A DNA stretch of 64,000 nt from Nematostella vectensis (Eukaryota > Cnidaria > Anthozoa > Actiniaria > Edwardsiidae), in assembly GCF_932526225.1 (NCBI RefSeq), contig NC_064047.1, positions 9,475,994 to 9,539,993 on the forward strand. The letters run 5' to 3'. Positions 13,140 to 24,500 of the stretch are shown in pieces. How positions within the stretch are numbered: the first letter of the stretch is position 1; each line of letters opens with the position of its first letter. The notes beneath the pieces are model-generated. The model did not search any database. It was not told the origin of the DNA and was given only the letters and a program-made list of their open reading frames with translations. A program made the translations under genes and the position numbers.

Positions 13140-13589
13140 AAAGAAGAGAGTTCATGTGGGTGTAATTGATCATTCAGTTATATTATTTTGTAATTTTCAA
13201 AACATTGTCAGGCTAAAATGGGATGCCTGATTTGATATCAAAAATATAATGTTCGAAAATGATTCTGTCTGTTGTTTTCTGTAGGGCTTTCTCTAATGAG
13301 CACACCCATACGAGCATCGAGTCGACGGTGCTTCCCGGGTCTGTGTTTATCGTTTAGTCAACTATAACTGCGTGTTTTTCGATATTGATAATGGCATATT
13401 ATTTTCAGGATGTCAAACAGCTTCAAAGAAACGATTAGGCTGTATATTCGTACTCCCCTTCGCGCCGCCATTTTGTTTCAAGTATTTCAAGTGATGACTT
13501 GGCATGCAAATACCAAGGGGGAGGGGGTGGGTTCTATGCTGTGATTGGATAATTTCTTTATTTACAAAATGCCTCCAATTTTAGTTATG

Positions 13590-13985
13590 ACCCTAACTGT
13601 ACATGGGAAAAACTTGGAAAATACGCAATTCGAGATAGAGAAAAAAAAACACAATTTCTTACAATGGCCATCGGTTCCTTGTATTACGGACTGATTTTTT
13701 TAAAGCACAAATAATGTGAGACCGAGATGCGCATACCGAGATTTTGGCCTTTTAGATATTTTTTCTAGATCATCCTTGCGCTATGTATGGGCTCAGGGAC
13801 GAAAAGCTTCAATTTCAAAGAAAAATTACAAAAAGTCGCATGACTTAAAAAGAAAGGCGCTTTGATATTTTGTTTGCTATTACTCACTAAATACTTAGAT
13901 ACATTTTCCGCCTTCTTAAAGATGTGAAATAGGCTTATTTGAAGCGTCATTTCATGTCATGTCGTACATTCGCACTACAGAGATG
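13590..13985. repeat. Interspersed repeat R1, copy 1
   Basis: This sequence of about 390 bp recurs at about 25,795-26,185 in intron 9 of the same gene, at 35,130-35,485 (its duplicate in unit B), and as a truncated copy at 48,235-48,420. No coding capacity or clear termini are seen. Two positions within one unit mean it is a dispersed family and not only part of the duplication. Confidence 0.7.
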
Positions 13986-14036
13986 CCATACACATATCAA
14001 TGATTTGACATTATATTTTATGTGATTATGTTTAAG

Positions 14037-14289
14037 CTTTATACGACCTTGAGTTTGCGACTAGAGGAACCGAGAATTATGTCATGCTGGATATCAAACC
14101 AGGAGACTTTGAAGACATCACAATATGCTACTGGATCAAGAAGAAAGAACAGTTTAGCGGGAGTGTAATAAGCTACGCTGTTACTTATTGGAAAGATAAC
14201 GAAATACTCTTAAGGTCATTTAAAGGATATTTCTCCGAAAATGTAGTTTTCTGAATAAAAGATTGGCTATACAAAAGTGCAAAGGAAAG
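14037..14289 (+). pseudogene. Pentraxin-like (LamG-fold) exon relic, unit A
   Basis: The conceptual reading contains ENYVMLDIKP and DITICYWIK, then a SYAV...NEILL segment. This is the N-terminal part of the pentraxin fold (family pattern: nyv.l.p, fTvCfW, SY...NE). The unit A copy has lost its acceptor (AAG where unit B has CAG) and has an in-frame TGA near 14,252. It lies 1.6 kb upstream of the MACPF start and looks like a leftover exon of another gene. Confidence 0.6.
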
Positions 14290-14835
14290 GTCAGTTTAGC
14301 ACCCAATAATGGTATATCAAAAGGGAATGGATCATTTTCATCAAAAGACGGACCAGACATACATCTTTAATTGGCTGTTATTTCAAGATGGCCGCCTGTT
14401 CACCTGGGAGTCACAGGCGCGTAGGTAGAGGGGGAGGGGGGAGGGCTGAATCGCGGTCGTACTATCAAACTGGCAGTCTAGTCTATAATAGTTTCCCTCA
14501 CGGATCAAAGTATTCGTCAAAATTCCATATTATTTTGAGAATGCTCTAGGTTTGCACATTCGACTGGTCTAACTATTCGAATACCAGAAGAGCTGATTTT
14601 GGCGGATATTTTAAATATACCAAAAGTTATAGTCCACTCCCAAACAATTTGGTACGCGCCTGAGACAGAATACAAAACAAAAACCTCTGTTATGCCTTTT
14701 GATTGCAGGTCGAAAATGGTGGCTGCATTATCAGCTAAAAATGGCATCACTTCGCTTTCACGTGGCGCGTGGCATCACTTCGCTTTCACGTGGCGCGTGG
14801 CATCACTTCGCTTTCACATATACATACATATATAT

Positions 14836-15632
14836 TCAATACACCAAAAACTGGAATTCGACTCTGCCAATATTTCGTCTTTAATCCGACTTCTTCAGGG
14901 CAGACTGAAGAAGGTAACTCGTTACAAGCGTATTTACATCAGAATAGTAGCGCGAGACGGAAAAACATAAAAACTGACAAAAACGCGCGTATTCTAGAAT
15001 AGCGCGTGCTATGGATTACTAAGACCCAAATGATAGTACTCAGGTTATAGGTTGTCGTAAGTGTGGCGGTAAAAGGTTAGGGCGTGTAACTTTCTTAATA
15101 CAGGGCGGGAGTTTCGCAGTACGGTTACCAGTAAGAAATATGTCATTTATTTTGACTTGGACTGTAATTCAGATTTTGTTGTTCATCTCATTACTTGCTC
15201 CATGTGGGCAAGCAGTACGGAGGTTCTACTATCAATATTTTTAGGAAGCGTTTTAATAATCACAAAAGTAGGTTAAATAAGCACCATAGATTACCGGTTA
15301 GTGAAAGAGTTACGGATGACCTTATCTATCAACATTTTTATTGCGACAATCATTTAGGTCTTAGTAATGTAAGGGTACAACTTATAGATAAGTGTAAATC
15401 TGAGGCTCAGCTTTAGGCAAAGGGAAGGTCAGTGGGCGTATCGGCTTAAGCCTATCTACCCGCAGGGTCTTAATAGTGACGACTTTTTTTTGTAGTAGGA
15501 ACCCAAGTAGAGATATGTAAATTATTTTTGTCCATAGCGCGCACTATTCTAGAATATGCGCGTTTTTGTCAGTTTTTATGTTTTTCCTTCTCGCGCCACT
15601 ATTCTGATGTAAATACGCTTGTAACGATCAAT
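14836..15632 (+). mobile_element. Penelope-like element remnant with GIY-YIG endonuclease, unit A
   Basis: The plus strand encodes a C-terminal GIY-YIG endonuclease remnant: KQYGGST, FRKRFNNHKS, YQHFYCDNH, then WAYRLKPIYPQGLN. At least two frameshifts and stops separate these pieces. The 3' tail (15,537-15,632) is the inverse of 14,919-15,006, so an inverted piece of the element's own terminal repeat sits at the 5' end, as is common in Penelope insertions. The reverse transcriptase domain is missing. The same remnant in unit B shows it predates the duplication. Confidence 0.75.
14858..14905 (-). ncRNA. Hammerhead-like motif in Penelope terminal repeat, unit A
   Basis: The minus strand shows TCTGCC, CTGAAGA, a GTC/GAC stem II, GAAA, TATT and GGCAGA in order. 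Core residues are intact and TCTGCC pairs with GGCAGA as stem I. It lies in the inverted terminal segment of the Penelope remnant. Confidence 0.6.
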
Positions 15633-15896
15633 AGCAATAATAAGGTTGTTACCATAAGCACAATTTGTAGCTTATGATTAACTTTATTTTGGGTAGCTGA
15701 TATATGTCCTTCTTTTGAATTCTCGTCTCCCAGCATCTAATGAATAATTTTTGTTCGCCACCTTAAAGCAGACAATATTGTCACAATAAATTTACTTGTC
15801 ACATTGATATTTCAGTTTTGCGGGTGTATTTTATCACCAAAGTAAAGTGTTTATTTTCCTCGTATCATTGTTCTACTTGAGAGTTGAGAGGAGAAC

Positions 15897-15939
15897 ATGC
15901 AAACACTTCTAGTGGTTTGTATTTTCTTTCTTTTAGCGG
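15897..15939 (+). CDS. Copy A exon 1: signal peptide
   Basis: It encodes MQTLLVVCIFFLLA and one base of the next codon before GTGAGT. The hydrophobic core and Ala end fit a cleaved secretory signal. The matching exon at 37512-37554 differs at one residue (T3A). Confidence 0.8.
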
Positions 15940-18900
15940 GTGAGTATGAAACATGTTTCTTTGTTTTACGTGATATTATTTTCATTGAAGTATTTGTTGG
16001 AGTGTTTAAAAACTTGATAGACATAACGTTAATTTTAATAAAGCTTTCACAAGCGATTTTGATCTTTTTTATTTACCTAATAGATTAGCAATCAAAACAC
16101 GCCAAAGTAAGCTCCTACTTTCTAGAGGGGGGGGGGGGGGGGCGTAAGGGTTTGCGGTGATGCGGGTTTGCCTTAAATCTGGCGCGGTTTTTCGGTTTTT
16201 ATTCCGTGGTATTGCGGTTTCTCTAGACTGCGCGGTTTACTGTTATTGCCTTATTTTGACGGTTTTTGGCGTTTTTCTGTGCGGTTTCTTTGTGTTTTTC
16301 TGTGCGGTTTTGCTGTTTTCGCACCCCCTTACGCCCGCCTCTTTCTAGTTGGGACCTCTTCTTTCCTTTCCTTTTTCTTTATTAAAGAAAAAAAAAATGT
16401 ATAGCTTGGGAAGCAACGATTAACCAACATCGACTTTTTATTATGTGTGAGTCGGTACAGTGCGGAAGCGTAAAAGGTAGGCGATATTGGTCTTCCTTGA
16501 GGTGTTTTTGGTCAGTAAAACCTTGAAACGTTAAAAGAACATCAACCTGAAATTGCTAAGCACTGGAAGTTAATGTCGTAGTAGACGTTCTCTTTAATAA
16601 AGAGCACAAAATCGTCCAGGATCCTAGTTTGAATTACGAAATCTGATCCAAATCAAAAGCCTAATTTACGCGTCGATATATAATAAATATAGCCTACTTG
16701 TAGGCTTTCATAGTTTTTCCGACACGAAAACCCAGAAAACACGGAGTTCGCATAACCCGGCTGCAATCTTGGATAATGCGCTCCGCTGGGGGAGGGAAAA
16801 AAAAACGCTTCGCGCTTCTCCCGTAAACATGATGAGGTTCGAACCAGGCGGGCAGATCCACAAATAGTAGCGGGAGGAGCCGAAATAGTGGCTAAGCAAG
16901 GCAAAAAGATTATCGACAAGGGTCAGGAAAGAGTTGATGAACAGCAAAAAAGGGCTGAAGACTTCCTGAAACAAAAGGTAGATCCTCCTACGCTTTTGGG
17001 CTCCCTGTGCACTTCCTGTAACAAAAGGTAGAACCTCCTACGCTTTCGGGCTTCCTGTGCACTTCCTGTAACAAAAGGTAGAACCTCCTACGCTTTTGGG
17101 CTCCCTGTGCACTTCCTGTAACAAAAAGTAGGCTCCCTGCTCCTACTAGCCACCCTTACCACTAGCCAACAGGGAGCCCGCACCTATCGGGGCTTTTTTT
17201 TACAGATAGATGAGCAATAAGTTCCCTGTTACGTCACACCTGAGATAATCTTCCCCAGGAATAAACAAGCAGACCGCAAAGGAGTTGTCATTTCTTGAAC
17301 CGGTGGGAGGGGTGGTGGCTCAAATTTGTTTGTTCATGTGTAACAAAACCTTATTTGATATTAAATGTAAATCAATCAACCAATCAATCAATCAGTAAAG
17401 TACATTAGATGGTATCATATTGTCTGAAGTTAAAATTATTAGTTTTATGCATTAAGAAGCTGAGTGATCGGTTTTCATCCGGCATCGCAGATATAGCGTA
17501 AATTATAGCATAATAAATAATTTCAATTTAATCGAATTAAAATTCGATTCGCCTCCTTTGTAACTCCCTTCCCCTCCCCCTTAGGTATTAACGCTGCATG
17601 GATAAGATAATTTCTGGGATGCCGAAGATTCAGAGTCAAAATATCACAATTTTCAATTCCTGATCCTTCTAGTGTTTCCTTGTTCTAATTCGTGCTGATA
17701 TAAACCACAGATTTCCTTGGACATCAGACCCGACGTTGGATGGAAAAACGATGACATGTTTGCACCACCCGGATTGCATTATGGGATTGGTCTGTCGAGT
17801 GACGATGATAGAAGTAAAGCGGAGAGCAAAGCGTCAGAAAAGATGGACCCGCCCCCATACTCATACGCCAACGGCTTTGTTGGACCCGCTCTCATGAATG
17901 GGTGCTTTGGTAGCGGTTATCAACCCGGGGATCCGTGTTACACCGCCAAAGAAACTACAAAACAATGTCGGGTAACCATTTCTTTTCTTTCTGTTATCGT
18001 GTCGGGAACCCACAAATGAACCCATTACTAGGATCGTGCAACTGAGCCTTTTCAAAAACACTATTATTTTAAGAAAAGACGGTGAACCGCGTCTTTGAAA
18101 TACCTGACTCGACCAAAATGGCGGCGAATCCCCCCTTCGTAAACGGTCACTTATATTTCTGTGATACTACAAATAATAATGAGCTTTTTTCAATAACACT
18201 GGCTATCCAGGCCTGTGCCAAGGATTTTTCTTGGAGGGTGCGAAATCCGAAAATGTGGAACTAAATTTTACGGGGGGGGGGGATAATGGAGTTCTCTGAT
18301 AAGAATCTAACCACACGAAAGAAAAAAAGATTTTTTTATGTCTCATTATTTCCACGGGACGTTTATTGTCGGATTTGGCTACATACCAGAGTGATCTAGC
18401 TTATGATTTATAGTTTTGTATACAAATAGCACGTCTATTGAGAACCAAAAGTGGATTTTCGGCCGTTGTGGGGGGATGCGGTCGCACCCCATGCACCCTC
18501 CCCTCCCCTGAATAAAGGCCTGCTATCTTTAGAAACGAAGGCCAGCCAATCAAGAGCCAGACGCGTCTTGTGAATACAAGTCTGAACCGACAGTGCTGAA
18601 TGACGTATGCGCATGCGCGTGTTCTGGCGAAAACAAGCACAATCGTAGCGTTGAATCGTTCGAGTAAAGACACGAAAGGCTGACTTCAGTCGCTGTTTTT
18701 GACTAACTGTTCATCATTAAAACCATACTGTACAAAAGATGACAGATTTGTTTGCTAATAAGGGAGTCATAAAAAAAATTATAGCCTTAAGTTTGGTCTA
18801 GTTTTCTTAGCATTCGTCAAAATGTTACATTTCGCCTTTAAAACACCGCCATTTCAAATTAAAAAGGCTGGTTTAACCGCGCGGTACTGGAAATAGTCTT

Positions 18901-21497
18901 GCGTTTTTCAGTACTGTCGTCTGAACCAAAACGGCGGCAATATCTCCCTTTTTTCGTGAATGGTCACTACTTCTATTTAAATACTGTGGGAAGGTTTTCA
19001 GAAAAGGCTAGAACATGTTTTTTCCGAGCTTTTTGTGCCTCTATAGCAGCGTTTCTTAGTCTTGAAACCCTTCATAAAAACACCATAGAATAGCTGAGCC
19101 ACGCTTGCCTCCTCCGCAGACAACTCTACTTTGTAATGGCCTTTATTCAGATTCGGGATACCTGTGTTTGTGATTTTAGGACGCGGGAGACTAGTACCGC
19201 CCCTTCCCCCCTGCCTTATTTCCCCCTCTATTCGCAACAGGAACCCCGCATCATATAAAAATGCCACCTTTGAATGAAAATATATTTACAATCTTTTAGT
19301 ACTATTTTAAATGTTAGCATCCTCTCTCAAGGGTTGGTGGGGGGCTCAAATTAGTCAATCTTGTTTTAAAAACTGTCGTTTTTTTTGCTCGCTTGGTCAT
19401 TTCTTTATTAGGCATTACATACCATATTTGGGAGTCCGCTTCAATCATTTTTCCGCTTTTTTATCGCTCTAGAACTTTGTAAGTCGATATTTTCCACGTA
19501 AACTTGCAGGAATTCGTGTTTACTACAACTTTGCTGGCAGCCATCTTGGAAATGGAGCCTAGTCCCTAACGTTCTAGAATATCACAGGTCTCCCGCTCGC
19601 CCCAGGCTCCTTTAGGCCATTTAGAAAAACGACAGCCATTGATTGATATGTGAAAGTAGACGAGGCTGAAAACTGAAAATGTGTTTGAAAACTGCTATAA
19701 CTTAAGGATCGCTTTGACCGCCCTCCATTGTACTATCATTTTTAGAGGTAAATTTGCTGATGAATCCAAAGTGAGGCAAGTTGTATTAACAATATTTTTT
19801 TCCTTTGTTTATGAAATCTATCAATTTATCAACATGGTTTCCCAAAAGTTCGTTTCTCTAATTTAAAAATGCTTATATCTCCTGAACTGTCTAATCAGTT
19901 TTTTGTCCTAACAAAATTCACACAAAAGGTTCATCTTTTAACTATAACTAAGACACATTAGCTTGCGTGGCATGGAATGCGATAAATTGCTTGTCTTAGT
20001 TCTTGTTACCCCAATACAATGTCATTTTTAGTTTCTGGAAGTTGAAAGAGTTACTCATTTTGGGCACTAATCTAAAAAGAAGAAATCTTCCTAGTCTTCT
20101 GCATTGAGAGAAACAGTTGCATTATGACTATCTATTCGAGCGCAGGGGATTGAAAATTGTAGAGGCCCCCTGTGAAAAGGAATTAATGAATGCTGCTCAC
20201 AAGCATAGCCACGATATCGAGTCCGGATCGTTAGATATGGCAACAAGGACAAACCAATCAGATTCCAAGATCAACCTTTCTAAACGATACGAATGCTTTG
20301 TAACAGAACATGATTGACGGGGCTGCCTTTATTGGTGTTGGGTTTGACGGCAAAGGAGAGTTCAGCCCTGAGTCCAGGAAAATGAGCATCATACAGAGAA
20401 GCTGTGGAGGACATTCCAAGTAAGTCGCACAAAGAGAGTGACTTATCCCATTATCTTCAAAAATTATAAGGAAATGACCAGTGGGGGCGTGGCTTAGCCC
20501 CCCAATATTTTCTTAATGTTCCTGTATTGTGCCCCCCGATCTTACGTGGCCTGCTACGACTCCTGTGTTCAGCGCTGTTATATTCACTATTACTAAAGCT
20601 GTAGCAGGCCTCGAAATATTTGGGGACCAAATAATTACGGCATTAGGAAGGCATGATGAAAAAAAACCTCTATCCCTTCTTATCTTCTTTTATTTCTTGT
20701 CCAGATACGATGGTGACCAGGTTCCAGACACGATGAACGTCCACGGCATCTACGACACGTCCGCCCACATGTACACGTTCTCGTCACGATCCGAGTATCA
20801 GAGTTTCCTGCAGAAGGAAGCTGGAGTCTCGGGGTCTTTCTTATTTTTCTATGGTGGAGTCAAGAAAGCTTGGGGAACCTCTGAGAGCTCCAACACACAG
20901 CAGTATCTGTCTGTCTATGACATCGATGTTTCAAGGTAAACCCATCTAAACCCAGTGGCGGATCCAGGGGGGTGACGGGGGTGACATGTCACCCCCTTGT
21001 TGGGTGAAAAAAAGCATTTTTTGGCATTGATGTATCGCGATATTCACTAGACGAAAACAAAACAGAAAGCCAAGCCACTGCACTAGGCTAAACAGGGCAT
21101 TAATTATGACTCAGAATGGTCACTGCACTAGGCTAAACAGGGCATTTATTATGAATCAGAATGGTCTGACTGGCGGAACAGAAAAGCCAAAAACTCCATC
21201 GGATGGCACTTTTCAACACCATTATTCTAAAAGATAGCACAGTGGTTGTGGTCGAATTCTAACCCTAAGCTCTAAAATCATTGTGAGACCCCCTAAGGGA
21301 TAACAAAAGCGAGAGAATTTTATAGATAGGGCGATCAGGCTATCGTCTACTCTTATGGAGAGCCCCCTGGCGACGATACAAGAAAAATGTATTGACTGAC
21401 TGAAATGAGATTGACTTGACCAACTGTTGCGGGCATAGGCATATGAGCTCATCCATGAGCTCGGATTTCATTATGTTGGGACTTTGTTATCGTTGTC

Positions 21498-21581
<84 letters not shown>

Positions 21582-24500
21582 CCATCATCATCATCGTCAA
21601 TGTCATCGTCATCTTCACCATCATCAGTATCATCTTCACGGTCATCGTCAACGTTATTGCCATATAGTCTTCAAGCATTTAATTACTTTTTGCTTTTTTC
21701 CAGATATGAGATTTTCAAGGACGAAGTAAAGCCATCAGACCTCAGCCAGTCCTTTCTCAAAGAATTTTTGGACTTACCTGAATCATATTCGAATTCCAAT
21801 GAAGCCAGGGCTTTTCGTAAGTAACTGTTACTATTGAAAAAGGCGAAACGATTGTTTGCAATAGTTGTGATCTTTTTTAATAGGCCTCTTGATACTTAGT
21901 TGTTAAAAGGGCCTGCTAACTGCGATTTTTAATATGTTGCGAACTCTCGTCAGAAATTTCCAATACAATTAAAAAAAAATAAAACCATGTTACGAACTCA
22001 TTTATAAAAGTGTGAAATTGATAAGGGTTGAGAATCGAAACATTGTGATGTCGCGGTTATCCTGATTATACGAGTTTGCGCGTTTCCATCAAACAGCTTC
22101 CCACATGGTTGTCTCTACAGCAGTTATCTAGCGTATAAACATTCGCTCGCAAGTAACGTGTTGACAAGAAGATGACGAGACATCTACTGAAAAGGGGAGG
22201 GGTGGTAGGGGATTCACAAGAAACAATTTGACACTGGGGGAGGGGTGGTACCTGAACCTGAAAGAAGGGTCCAAAGTTCATTTGGGAAGAAAAACAAGTC
22301 AGGCAACCCAACCCAGCCAGCCGGAAGCCACGCTTCATGACGCATGCGCAAATAGCTTCAAAAATGGAACATTAAATTACGGTTGGAGATGAACCTGCAC
22401 AATATCGTAATTTCTGCATCATTTTTATTTGCTTATTCAAGCAAGTTGCTGAGATGATTTCCAATCAGAAAATATTATCATGTTTAATGTTTTCTTGCAA
22501 AATGACCTTTGTAATTTCAAATGTTTCAAATTTAGTGAAGTACGTTTATCTTTAATTTGTTTTTTTCCCTATTTGTTTAACCCTCTTCTTGTCACGCATT
22601 ACAGAGGACTTCATTCTTCGCTGGGGGACCCACTATGTCAAGTCTGCAAAGTTCGGTGGGCAGCTCGAGTTCAGGAAGACTCTCCAAGGCACCTCAATAG
22701 CATCAAAAGAGGAAGCGTCCGTTGTCATGGAAGCGGAGTACAAAGGCCTGTTTACAAGCGGCGGTGCTAAGTACTCATCTAAAGAAGGGACAACCGAAAA
22801 ATCAGAGAATAAATACTCCGCATCTTCGATTGTTGTTCAAGGAGGAAGTCACGAGATTGCTGCTGTCATTGCCGATGAAGGCACTCCTCTGTTCAAGAAC
22901 GAGCTAAAGGTGTGTTTTACAGGGTCTGAATGTGGTTAACCGACTACCGACAAACGGCTTAAAAAGACTACCGACTGACTACCGACATAACATAATAAAA
23001 ACTAGTGACTTGCGACAAAAAAGGATTTGCCGACTACCGACATTTTATTATTTCCGGTATTTTTACTCTTTACTTTTATCGTCAATCTACTTAAATTCGG
23101 CCATTTCAGAATCTGCACTATGTATTTCCATCAATTTTTCTGTCAATTATTAATCCATAATTAAGTTATTATCAATAAGTTATTCATTACTTATCAATCT
23201 TAAATAATGTTTAATCTTGTTTATACATGAAATCTGGTACAAAAGCGAATACTAACTTAGATTCACCGACTACCGACAAAGACCGATAATTCTTACCGAC
23301 AAATTATGAAAATTTTAACTGACTACCGACATGCAGACCCCCCCATCCAGACCCTGTTATCAGCTATCAATATTTTATCAATCCCATCATAAGCACCTGC
23401 TATTAAGATTATCATCACTAATCATTATAATCATCATCATCATTATCAGCTTGATCGTCGTCATCATTCCAACCACCAACAAAAATAAAAGCAAACCTTT
23501 TTTTAAAATGAAAATAGGCCCTTTCTGGTATATAACTTTTTGGCATATAAAAAAACAGTTGTCATTTTAGTGGTCTGGTACCGAGGAATTTTAGTTTTTT
23601 TTCAAGGGCTTTCTCCATTGACTAAAGATGGTCACAGTCAATGTGTCAATGTGTCAGTTTGCGAAGCACCTGCGGTACGGCAGCCCTAAAAATGACAAGA
23701 ATGTCGTGCAGGTTTTCCAAATAAAGATGTTAGTTTTCTTATATGGAAGTGACCGGAAAAACGACAATTTTTTGCTAAATTTTCTTGATATGGTTATTCG
23801 TAAGCGCTGAATAAGTTGTTGTTGTCGTTGCGCGCGAGTTTGCAAAAAAAAACGCGATTTCTTAGTACATTCGTCTATTATCACCACTCATGTTATGATG
23901 ATCTGATGATCCGAAGATCAAGTAATCGTCACCGTCAACATCAATTACACTATTAACACAACCAAGATCACCACCACCACCACCTTCATCATCATTATCA
24001 TCACCACTTCTAGCCATCACTGTCGATCATCAACTACCATCATCATCATCTTCATCACCATCAACAACACCATCACCATCATTATCATCACCATCACCAG
24101 CCTAACCATCATCACTAGCCATCACCGTCGATCGTCACCTACAGTCGAAATCACCAACACCATCAACATCATCATCATCACCATCACCAGCACAACCATC
24201 ATCATTTTCATCATAATCATTATCATCATCATCACCATCATTATCATCATTATCATCATCATCATCATCACCATAACAACAACACCATCATAACCACAAT
24301 CATCACCATCACCATCATCATCACCATCAACAACACCATCACCATCATTATTATCACCAGAGTCAGCACAACCATCATCACTAGCCATCACCGTCGATCG
24401 TCACCACCGTCGACATCACCAACACAATCACCATCATAATCTTCCGTGTGCAACAAATGATATCTAACGCTTTGCTACTACCAGGGGGATGCTCCTAAAT

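Noticed and set aside
21484-21729. Poly-His, poly-Ile and poly-Met frames
   Set aside because: All are readings of the ATC trinucleotide repeat in an intron.
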